Assembly (NCBI GenBank): GCA_964421875.1
Contig: CAYQZD010000137.1
Span: forward strand, 1 to 9,313
From: CAYQZD01 sp964421875
GTDB lineage: Bacteria; Electryoneota; Tariuqbacteria; Tariuqbacterales; Tariuqbacteraceae
Direction of reading: 5' to 3'
DNA length: 9,313 bases
Of this stretch, positions 1 to 5,737 are shown piece by piece (position 1 is the stretch's first letter; each line of letters starts with the position of its first letter). Below the pieces are notes generated by a model that did not search any database, was not told the DNA's origin, and saw only the letters and a program-made list of their open reading frames with translations. Made by a program: the position numbers and the translations under genes.

Positions 1-2
1 CA

Positions 3-1187
3 CCAAATAATCCGCAGTTCAATTTCGTAACCAGGAACTATTTGACGCTGGATTTGGGGCCTCATCAGCCGAGGCAGCAATTGGTGGACATCGATGGAGA
101 CAGCGATTTTGATTTAATTTGTGGAATAGGGAGTGTGCTCAGGTATTTCGAAAATATCGGCGACACTTCACAGCCGAACTTTACCTACATCGATTCAGGA
201 TTTCAAGCGAATCCCATATCAGGTTATTTTCCTCATTTTGTGGACATCGACGCCGATGGAGACTATGACCTTCTTTATGGTGGGAGTGCGATTCCCGGTC
301 CTCCCTCAATCGCGTTGTGGATAAACCGGGGAACACCTCAGATTCCCAATATCGTCCTTTATGATTCCCAATTCATCACCAATTCCGATTTCTTCGTCAA
401 TGTCAATCCCGGCTGCGCTGATATAGACGCCGATGGGGATTATGACCTTTTTATAACCGATGATGAAGGAAGGTTCTATTTTTATTGGAATGACGGAACG
501 CCCCAAATTCCCAATTATGTAATGATGACTACTGCTTGGCAGGGTATTCAATTTTCTTATCCTAATAGCGGGTGGCGAGGATTCCATTTTGCCGATTTGG
601 ATAACGATGGGGATTTGGATTTATTGATGGAGAATGTTTGGCGTTTGAATCTATCCAATCTCAGGTTTTATCGAAATACGGGAACACCTCAAGAAGCGAA
701 TATGGTGTTGGAGGATTCGGTTTTTCTTGATGGTTATAAAATTATCAGCGCTTGTCCCTATATGATTGATATAGATTCCGATTCTGATTTGGACATTTTT
801 TGCGGTGAAGGCAACGGCGGTATTATGTTTTTCCGCAATATGACAGGGGAGTTTCCTAATATTACCCTCACTCCCGGCGTCCCTTCAATAACCATTCCGG
901 CGGCAGGGGGTAGTTTCGACTTCACTGTCACTGTAAATAATCCTCCCTCTAATCCTTTCAATTTTGACGCTTGGACAGAAGTGGCGCTTCCTACCGGGAG
1001 GCTGATAACGCCGATTCTGCTTCGTTCAAGTCTCACCATTAGCGCTGGAGCGACTGCGTCCCGGCAAATCATGCAGACAGTGCCCGGCAGCGCCCCTGCG
1101 GGGGATTACCGGTATATCGGGAATGTGGGCGTGTATCCGGACAGCGTGGCGGATTCGGATGAGTTTCCCTTTGTGAAATTGCCGTGA
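3..1187 (+). CDS. VCBS/FG-GAP beta-propeller surface protein, 5'-partial, lacking a sorting domain
   Basis: The frame is open from the window edge, so the true start lies upstream. The TTG at 42 is internal: the codons before it (PNNPQFNFVTRNY) read like the rest of the protein. Five DxDxDxD calcium-binding-type motifs start at 87, 243, 420, 594 and 768, spaced 52-59 codons apart. Each is followed by a strand of the F-x-N-x-GTPQ type (for example FYRNTGTPQ), as in VCBS/FG-GAP propeller blades, so at least five blades are visible. From 852 to 1184 comes a beta-rich domain (PSITIPAAGG, FDAWTEVALP, VPGSAPAGDY, VGVYPDS, FPFVKLP) that recurs in the two surface proteins downstream. Unlike those, this protein stops at FVKLP with no sorting domain, and a 7-base repeat array follows the stop. 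It is probably extracellular; the ligand is unknown. Family call confident, role not. Confidence 0.85.
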   Translation, partial: PNNPQFNFVTRNYLTLDLGPHQPRQQLVDIDGDSDFDLICGIGSVLRYFENIGDTSQPNFTYIDSGFQANPISGYFPHFVDIDADGDYDLLYGGSAIPGPPSIALWINRGTPQIPNIVLYDSQFITNSDFFVNVNPGCADIDADGDYDLFITDDEGRFYFYWNDGTPQIPNYVMMTTAWQGIQFSYPNSGWRGFHFADLDNDGDLDLLMENVWRLNLSNLRFYRNTGTPQEANMVLEDSVFLDGYKIISACPYMIDIDSDSDLDIFCGEGNGGIMFFRNMTGEFPNITLTPGVPSITIPAAGGSFDFTVTVNNPPSNPFNFDAWTEVALPTGRLITPILLRSSLTISAGATASRQIMQTVPGSAPAGDYRYIGNVGVYPDSVADSDEFPFVKLP

Positions 1188-1192
1188 AAACA

Positions 1193-1222
1193 GGATTTAG
1201 GGATTAAGGGATTAGGGATTAG
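1193..1222. repeat. Degenerate heptamer array, unit GGGATTA
   Basis: Four successive units of GGGATTA (the first is GGATTTA; one extra A precedes the third). The array starts six bases after the TGA of the propeller gene. It is the first of several arrays with period 7 but different unit sequence. Confidence 0.8.
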
Positions 1223-1224
1223 TT

Positions 1225-1248
1225 GTAGAGGCGTTCCATTGAACGCCC
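1225..1248. repeat. REP-like element 1 (GTAG + hairpin)
   Basis: GTAG at 1225-1228, then A, then a perfect 7-bp stem GGCGTTC/GAACGCC with a CATT loop. GTAG immediately 5' of a palindrome is the layout of REP sequences recognised by RAYT (TnpA-REP) HUH enzymes. No RAYT gene is in the window, so the assignment is structural only. Confidence 0.6.
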
Positions 1249-1252
1249 GTTT

Positions 1253-1275
1253 GTAGGGTGGAATCTTATTCCGCC
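1253..1275. repeat. REP-like element 2 (GTAG + hairpin)
   Basis: GTAG at 1253-1256 followed directly by an 8-bp stem, GGTGGAAT/ATTCCGCC, with one G.T pair and a CTT loop. The 27 bases at 1250-1276 match 1348-1374 with a single T/C difference. That difference falls in the stem and keeps the pairing (G.U versus G-C). Confidence 0.7.
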
Positions 1276-1288
1276 GTCTGTTTGGAAC

Positions 1289-1318
1289 CACGAATTAACA
1301 CGAATAGACACGAATTTA
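1289..1318. repeat. Decamer array, unit CACGAATTAA
   Basis: Three consecutive 10-base units starting at 1289, 1299 and 1309, each beginning CACGAAT with a variable 3-base tail. A weaker relative (CCACGATTTA, CCACGTATTA) lies at 4022-4041. Confidence 0.7.
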
Positions 1319-1351
1319 TTCACTGGCTATGATGGCAATGGCGACTATTTG
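1318..1351. repeat. ATTCACTGGCTAT repeat copy 1 with 9-base units
   Basis: The 13-mer ATTCACTGGCTAT at 1318-1330 leads into degenerate 9-base units beginning GGCTAT, GGCAAT and GACTAT at 1325, 1334 and 1343. It runs into the GTAG of REP-like element 3. Confidence 0.6.
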
Positions 1352-1391
1352 TAGGGCGGAATCTTATTCCGCCGGGCGCGGGAACCCGGCG
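1351..1391. repeat. REP-like element 3 (GTAG + two hairpins)
   Basis: GTAG at 1351-1354 is followed directly by a perfect 8-bp stem GGCGGAAT/ATTCCGCC with CTT loop (1355-1373). An overlapping second stem CGCCGGG (1370-1376)/CCCGGCG (1385-1391) follows. The first hairpin is nearly identical to element 2. There is no T-tract, so it is not a typical terminator. Confidence 0.7.
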
Positions 1392-1405
1392 GGCACGATG
1401 TGTAT

Positions 1406-1426
1406 GGTTTAGGTTATAGGGTTTAG
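1406..1426. repeat. Short heptamer array, unit GGTTTAG
   Basis: Three units (GGTTTAG, GTTATAG, GGTTTAG) in exact 7-base register. Weaker than the others because it is short. Confidence 0.5.
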
Positions 1427-1435
1427 TGCAGAAGA

Positions 1436-1469
1436 ATTCACTGGCTATTACGGCTATTATGGCTATATT
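1436..1469. repeat. ATTCACTGGCTAT repeat copy 2 with 9-base units
   Basis: The 13-mer at 1436-1448 leads into three 9-base units at 1443, 1452 and 1461, each starting GGCTAT. This is the cleanest copy, and it abuts the next heptamer array without a gap. Confidence 0.75.
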
Positions 1470-1504
1470 TCGGTGTTCGGTTATCGGTAATCGGTATTCG
1501 GAAT
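1470..1504. repeat. Heptamer array, unit TCGGTNN
   Basis: Five units in exact 7-base register starting at 1470, 1477, 1484, 1491 and 1498. All begin TCGG; the remaining three bases vary (TGT, TTA, TAA, TAT, AAT). Confidence 0.85.
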
Positions 1505-1505
1505 A

Positions 1506-1530
1506 ATTCACTGGCTATTGCGACTATGAT
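1506..1530. repeat. ATTCACTGGCTAT repeat copy 3 with 9-base units
   Basis: The 13-mer at 1506-1518 leads into 9-base units at 1513 (GGCTATTGC) and 1522 (GACTATGAT). It merges into the following T-rich heptamer array. Confidence 0.65.
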
Positions 1531-1569
1531 TTTTGATTTTCGATTTTTGATTTGTGATATTTGATTTGC
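1528..1569. repeat. Heptamer array, unit GATTTTT
   Basis: Six units in exact register: GAT recurs at 1528, 1535, 1542, 1549, 1556 and 1563. The last four bases of each unit vary between T, C, G and A. Confidence 0.85.
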
Positions 1570-1572
1570 GGG

Positions 1573-1596
1573 GAACCTGCGAACTTGCTAACATGC
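1573..1596. repeat. Octamer array, unit GAACNTGC
   Basis: Three 8-base units, GAACCTGC, GAACTTGC and TAACATGC. It is the only period-8 array noticed. Confidence 0.6.
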
Positions 1597-1624
1597 AAAT
1601 TAAGAGGGGGATTTCTAAAGGGGG

Positions 1625-1659
1625 AACCGGTAACCGGTAACTGGCAACCGGCAACCAGA
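1625..1659. repeat. Heptamer array, unit AACCGGT, ending at the mnmA start
   Basis: Five units at 1625, 1632, 1639, 1646 and 1653 (AACCGGT, AACCGGT, AACTGGC, AACCGGC, AACCAGA). The last unit ends five bases before the mnmA ATG, so the array occupies the normal Shine-Dalgarno region. Only a weak AGAG at 1657-1660 remains there. Confidence 0.85.
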
Positions 1660-1664
1660 GAATA

Positions 1665-2735
1665 ATGCCTCAATCCGTATTAATAGCGATGTCCGGGGGG
1701 GTGGACTCTTCCGCCGCTGCCGCCCTGCTGCTGAAGCAAGGATTCCGCGTGGTGGGCGCCACGATGAACCTAATGGGACTTCCCCCGGCAATCTGCGCCC
1801 GCAGCGCCGTTCTCACCGCGAAAAAATTGGGCATCGAACACCATATTATCGACTTAAAGGACTACTTTAACCGGACGGTGGTGGAGGATTTCATCACGGA
1901 ATACCGCACCGGAAGGACTCCCAATCCCTGCGTCCGCTGCAACGCTCAGCTCAAGTGGGGCGCATTATGGGACAAAATGGAACAGTTAAGCTTGGACTTT
2001 ATCGCTACCGGACATTATGCTCAGGTAAAATCGGTGGACGGATACCAAGGCCTCTTCCGCGCCGCCAATACCTCCAAGGACCAGAGTTACGCTCTGTGGA
2101 AAATCTCGCTGCGGAAACTGGAACGCACTATTTTCCCCTTAGGCGCAGTTAAAGGAAAGGATGAAGTCTGCCGCATCGCGAAAGAACTTGACCTCCCCGC
2201 CGCGGAAACATCCGAAAGCCAGGAAATCTGCTTCATCGTCGACGACGACTATGTCAAATTCCTGCAAAACAAGGGAGTAAAATCATCACCTGGAGACCTT
2301 GTAAGCTCAAGCGGCGAAGTCATTGGCCGGCATCAAGGCTATATTAATTACACCGTGGGTCAGCGCAAAGGGCTGGGAGGCGGCTTCGACCAGCCAATGT
2401 ATGTCCACAGCATAGACTCCCGGCGCAACCGAGTGCACATCGGTCCCCGCCGAACCGTCATCTCACGCGAAATCACGGCAAGCGAGGTCAACTGGCTGGT
2501 GAAACCTATCCCCGGCGATTCCTTCGAAGCTGAAGTAAAAATTCGCTATAAAGACCCTGGGCGGCGCGCTCTGGTGATACCGTCTGGGGGCGACAATATG
2601 AATATTCGCTTTCCCCAGGGAGTTGAAGCCGCCGCTCCAGGGCAGTCGGCGGTAGTTTATGTCGGCGACCGTCTAATCGCCGGGGGCGTGATTGATACAA
2701 CGAGCAACGAGCAACGAGCAACCAGCAACGAGTAA
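1665..2735 (+). CDS. mnmA: tRNA-specific 2-thiouridylase MnmA
   Basis: A cytoplasmic ATP-pyrophosphatase that puts the 2-thio group on wobble U34 of Glu, Gln and Lys tRNAs, taking sulfur from a cysteine desulfurase relay. Visible signatures: PP-loop SGGVDSS (residues 10-16), NPCVRCN (87-93), ATGHYAQ (114-120), KDQSYAL (138-144), SQEICFI (185-191) and GQRKGLG (232-238), then the C-terminal beta domains. Cys92 and Cys189 correspond to the E. coli catalytic pair Cys102/Cys199. Cys89 replaces E. coli Asp99, giving a CxxC. The body ends near GGVID (344); the last 12 residues, TTSNEQRATSNE, are encoded by a 7-base repeat array that also supplies the TAA stop. Without this tail the length is slightly below the E. 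coli protein (368). The ATG at 1665 is chosen because MSGGVDSS follows at once; it has only a weak AGAG upstream. The glycosyltransferase starts five bases after the stop, suggesting cotranscription. Confidence 0.97.
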   Translation: MPQSVLIAMSGGVDSSAAAALLLKQGFRVVGATMNLMGLPPAICARSAVLTAKKLGIEHHIIDLKDYFNRTVVEDFITEYRTGRTPNPCVRCNAQLKWGALWDKMEQLSLDFIATGHYAQVKSVDGYQGLFRAANTSKDQSYALWKISLRKLERTIFPLGAVKGKDEVCRIAKELDLPAAETSESQEICFIVDDDYVKFLQNKGVKSSPGDLVSSSGEVIGRHQGYINYTVGQRKGLGGGFDQPMYVHSIDSRRNRVHIGPRRTVISREITASEVNWLVKPIPGDSFEAEVKIRYKDPGRRALVIPSGGDNMNIRFPQGVEAAAPGQSAVVYVGDRLIAGGVIDTTSNEQRATSNE

Positions 2736-2739
2736 CCAG
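2698..2739. repeat. Heptamer array, unit CAACGAG, bridging mnmA and the glycosyltransferase
   Basis: Six units in exact register at 2698, 2705, 2712, 2719, 2726 and 2733. Four read CAACGAG and one CAACCAG; the last is TAACCAG. The final unit carries the TAA stop of mnmA (2733-2735). Read as protein, 7-base units give a 7-residue period (TSNEQRA, TSNE). The array ends one base before the next ATG. Confidence 0.9.
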
Positions 2740-2740
2740 T

Positions 2741-3856
2741 ATGCACATTTGCGTAATCAGCGGCGATGTCAGTTCCAACGCATTCGGGAGAGCCTGGATT
2801 CTGGTCAAAGCCCTCCAGGTTCGCCATCAGGTGACGATGCTGGGCGTCGATTGGGGCGGGGGAGTGTGGCCGGTGGCGGATATGGAGGGGGTGGAGTTGC
2901 GCACTGTGAAGGGGCGGATGTGGCCGGGATTTTTTAAAGTGATGGATGAGCTCGCTGAAAAGGCGGAGGGCGATGTCGTCTATGCGGTCAAACCTAAAAT
3001 ATCCAGCTACGGAATCGCCCTCAAAGTCAGAAAACTACGGAAAATCCCCCTGATGCTGGACATCGATGATGATGAGACCGCTTTCACCGAATCGATTTGG
3101 CACGCCTGGAAACCCAATTCGCTCAGCGACCCTAACGCCTATTTCGCAACCCGGCTGATGGAGGCGAGGATAAACCAAGCTGACGCTCTTACTGTGATTT
3201 CCCAAAAATACCGCCGGAAATACGGGCGGGGCGTGATTATGCCTCACGGCCGCGACACCGGTTTCTTCGATCCGGCGAAATACGACAGCTCCGCTGAAAA
3301 GCGGCGGCGCGGCTGGGAAGGATTGAAACTCGCGGTCTTCGCCGGAACTCCCCGCCCGCATAAGGGCTTGGAAGAAATTTTAGCGGCGATTAAACTGACC
3401 GGCAGAGATGACCTGAAACTGTTAGTGGTGGGCTCTGAAGCGGGAAGTCCCTTTATGTCCCATTTACAGGGGCTCGGCGGCGATTCGCTGCTAACCGTTC
3501 CGCCCCGGCCCATTAATGAGCTGCCGCAATGGCTGGGGATGGCGGACTTTATCGCCCTGCCTTCAGCGGCGGGGAAACGGAGCGAGGGGCAGGTTCCGGC
3601 TAAACTCATCGACGCTATGGCTATGGGACGTCCCATAATCGCCTCGGATTTACCGCTGATGCGTGAAGCCGCTGGAGAGGCGGCGCTTTATGTTGCGCCG
3701 AGGGATGTTCCCGGACTCGCCGGGGCGATGGATATATTATTGAATGAAGCGGATTTCGCCGCCGAACTGGGCCGGGAAGCCCGCGAAAGGTGCCTGCGAG
3801 AGTTCAGTCTGGAAGTGATGTCCCGGCGTTTTGAAGAGTTGTTAGTATCTCTCTAA
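2741..3856 (+). CDS. GT4-like (GT-B fold) glycosyltransferase
   Basis: Probable cytoplasmic, nucleotide-sugar-dependent glycosyltransferase of 371 residues. The N-terminal Rossmann-like half starts with MHICVISGDV and a long helix. The C-terminal half has the donor-binding landmarks of GT4 enzymes: FAGTPRPHKGLEEIL (200-214), the beta strand LKLLVVGSEAG (225-235), and PAKLIDAMAMGRPIIASD (286-303). The last corresponds to the usual EAMACGxPVIA segment. The classical E-x7-E pair is altered: Glu282 is followed by Asp291 at nine residues, so one acidic residue is substituted or shifted. There is no signal peptide or membrane segment. The gene starts five bases after the mnmA stop, behind a repeat array and without a clear Shine-Dalgarno. 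The sugar and acceptor cannot be read from sequence; a role in surface polysaccharide or glycan synthesis is only a guess, and mnmA gives no pathway hint. Confidence 0.87.
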   Translation: MHICVISGDVSSNAFGRAWILVKALQVRHQVTMLGVDWGGGVWPVADMEGVELRTVKGRMWPGFFKVMDELAEKAEGDVVYAVKPKISSYGIALKVRKLRKIPLMLDIDDDETAFTESIWHAWKPNSLSDPNAYFATRLMEARINQADALTVISQKYRRKYGRGVIMPHGRDTGFFDPAKYDSSAEKRRRGWEGLKLAVFAGTPRPHKGLEEILAAIKLTGRDDLKLLVVGSEAGSPFMSHLQGLGGDSLLTVPPRPINELPQWLGMADFIALPSAAGKRSEGQVPAKLIDAMAMGRPIIASDLPLMREAAGEAALYVAPRDVPGLAGAMDILLNEADFAAELGREARERCLREFSLEVMSRRFEELLVSL

Positions 3857-4120
3857 AGTAATTCAATGAATGTCGAATTTACCATTGTTTTTCCCCGTCT
3901 TTGCGCTTGACATTTAGACTGTTAATAGCTATATTGAGTTAATTGATACCTGCCTTGTAGTAACTTGATTCTGGGGCGGATATGGAATCGGCATTCAATG
4001 TGCAGTCACCTCCCGAAATTTCCACGATTTACCACGTATTATCCTGTAATATACTGTTATTCATAAATATATATCCAACGCTGTGATAAGCAAGTTCGTC
4101 ATCAAAATTGGGCAACAGAT
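3857..4120. other. AT-rich spacer before the single beta-helix gene
   Basis: 264 bases without a gene. It holds the promoter candidate at 3907-3935. The rest would be a ~180-base leader with no strong hairpin, T-tract or riboswitch-like structure that I can see. A 5-bp palindrome ATTCA-A-TGAAT follows the glycosyltransferase stop but lacks the features of an intrinsic terminator. Confidence 0.6.
3907..3935 (+). promoter_or_regulatory. Sigma70-like promoter candidate
   Basis: A perfect TTGACA (3907-3912), a 17-base spacer, and TATATT (3930-3935; five of six match TATAAT). Transcription would start near 3942, giving a ~180-base leader before the ATG at 4121. If the host uses Bacteroidota-type promoters (-33 TTG, -7 TAnnTTTG), this match could be chance. 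Confidence 0.45.
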
Positions 4121-4768
4121 ATGAAAACATCAACGATAACTTTAGCGATTGTGGGCATAGCCGCGATGTGGAGCGCTCCCGTGTCAGCGCAGAACATATC
4201 CGGGCAGTTAAGCGGGACATTGGGACCGGGTACCTATATTGTAGTGGGCAACTGCTATGTGAACGCAGGGGACACCTTGAACATAAGGCCCGGAACCGAA
4301 TTACGCCACACCGGTTTTTTCGTCTGGACGATTAACGGCATTTTACAGGCATCCGGAACCGAGGCAAGCCCTATCCGGTTCATCCCCGACCAGCCGATAC
4401 AATCTCACCGATGGCGCGGAATCCGCTTCCCTTCCGCCAGCTCCAGCGGCTCCGTTCTCGACCACTGCGTAATCGCCGACTGCGATTCCAGCGACCGCCC
4501 CGGAGGCGGCGTCTTCTGCGACCACGCCGACATCACCCTTTCCAACTCTGTGGTTACTAACTGCTTCAGCGGCGACGGCGGCGGAGTTTACGCCACTTAT
4601 TCCAATATCGTTATTGAAAACTGCGAAATCAGCGATAACAGCGCTTTCACTTTTCGCACCGGCAGTCATCAGGGCACCAACGGCAACGGCGGAGGGATTT
4701 ATTTCTATCACTGCGCCGCGCCGGTGATAAGAGGCTCGAAAATCACCGGGAACTGGTGCCAGGGGGCT

Positions 4769-4801
4769 TGAAGTACGTGCGGAGGCGGCGGGATCCGCTG
4801 C
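4769..4801 (+). other. In-frame TGA followed by a 7-bp GC-rich hairpin
   Basis: TGA at 4769-4771 interrupts the beta-helix frame. Thirteen bases downstream lies a stem GCGGCGG (4785-4791)/CCGCTGC (4795-4801) with a GAT loop and one G.T pair. Bacterial selenocysteine elements also sit just after a UGA, but this one lacks an obvious bulged U, and the glycine-rich codons alone could create it. I regard recoding as possible but unlikely. Confidence 0.4.
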
Positions 4802-5640
4802 GAAGCTTCCAATGCGGTTATCGAGCATACTCTCATAGCCGATAATGAATCCAATCGTTACGCCGGTGGGCTCCGATGCGACGGCAGTCTGCCGGAATTA
4901 ACCAACTGCACTATCGCCGGAAACTCCGCTGGGACCGGAGGGCGGGGCGGAGGAATATTCGGCAGCCATCGAGGCGTGAATGTCATAGTTTATGGAAACT
5001 ATGCTACCACCGGGCCTAACTTTTATCAGGGATACGCGATGCTGACTTACAGTTGCAGCCCGGAATTGACCACCGGAACCGGCAATATAACTTCCAATCC
5101 CCTCTTCGTCGATCCGCAGAACGGCGATTACCACCTGCAGGAGAATTCCCCCTGCATCGACGCCGGCGACCCTGCCAGTCCCCTCGATCCCGATTCGACC
5201 TGCGCCGATATCGGCTGTTATTATTACCACCAGGGACCGGTGGCGCCCCTGACCGTCACCCTCACCCCGCATAATCCGCCCATTACTGTGCCCGCGGCGG
5301 GCGGCGGTTTCTCGCTGGACGCTGAGGTGTGCAATCATACCGCTTGGCTAATCAATTTCGACGCCTGGACCGAAGCCTTGCTTCCTTCAGGGAGTGTTTA
5401 CGGTCCAATAGTGCTGCGCGCCGGATTGGTTATTCCTTCGGGTGCGGCTATTATGCGGACACTCACCCAGAATGTCCCCGGTTACGCCCCTGCGGGGAAT
5501 TACACCTATTTCGGCAAGGTGGGAATTTATCCCGACTCCATTATTCATACCGACCTCTTTACCTTTGTGAAGCTGCCGGGAGAGGGAGCGGCTGGTATGT
5601 GTGATAATTGGAATGTTTACGGCTGGGATGATGATGAAGA

Positions 5641-5668
5641 AGGATTCAGGATTCAGGATTCAGGAATC
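5641..5668. repeat. Heptamer array inside coding sequence, unit AGGATTC
   Basis: Four units in exact register at 5641, 5648, 5655 and 5662 (three AGGATTC, one AGGAATC). It encodes about residues 508-516 (GFRIQDSGI), the linker between the shared domain and the sorting domain. Confidence 0.85.
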
Positions 5669-5716
5669 GGAGTCCTTTCGGTAAGCCCCAATCCCTTCAA
5701 CGCTTCCACAGCTCTC

Positions 5717-5737
5717 AGCTTCAAGCTTCAAGCTGCA
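5717..5737. repeat. Short heptamer array inside the sorting domain, unit AGCTTCA
   Basis: Three units at 5717, 5724 and 5731 (AGCTTCA twice, AGCTGCA), encoding SFKLQAA in the first strands of the sorting domain. LQAAS is a plausible native sequence there, so the repeat may reflect coding as much as array formation. Confidence 0.5.

Larger units (their letters stand above)
1188..1664. other. Gene-free mosaic of short repeats between the propeller gene and mnmA
   Basis: I see no credible gene here. Nearly the whole stretch is made of short-period arrays placed end to end: period-7 arrays at 1193, 1406, 1470, 1528 and 1625, a 10-base array at 1289, 9-base arrays at 1325, 1443 and 1513, and an 8-base array at 1573. 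Three GTAG-headed hairpins are interspersed. Arrays sometimes abut exactly (9-mer ending 1469, 7-mer starting 1470) or overlap slightly (1513-1530 with 1528-1569). Between 1600 and 1625 there are two purine-rich blocks (AAGAGGGGGA and AAAGGGGGAA). No intrinsic terminator or convincing promoter is visible. ORFs here are chance readings of repeats. Confidence 0.85.

Noticed and set aside
1225..1391. Intrinsic terminators after the propeller gene
   Set aside because: The hairpins lack a following T-tract, and similar hairpins recur with GTAG heads, which fits REP-like repeats better.
1320..1511. 63-codon minus-strand ORF in the repeat mosaic
   Set aside because: It consists almost entirely of REP-like and 9-base/7-base repeat sequence, so it is a chance reading.
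1188..1664. CRISPR array
   Set aside because: Units are 7-10 bases in direct tandem without spacers, and no cas genes are present.
1188..1664. Insertion sequence remnant
   Set aside because: No transposase fragment, terminal inverted repeats or target duplications are visible.
4769..4771. Genome-wide recoding of TGA (code 4 or 25)
   Set aside because: Three other genes end naturally at TGA exactly where their domains finish, and Trp is written TGG throughout.
4343..4828. 161-codon minus-strand ORF opposite the beta-helix gene
   Set aside because: Its Ala/Val-rich reading is the antisense of GC-rich glycine and cysteine codons. The plus strand has signal peptide, helix rungs and anchor in frame.
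4898..5338. 146-codon minus-strand ORF
   Set aside because: It is antisense to the beta-helix and shared domain; no recognisable motif and no start signals.
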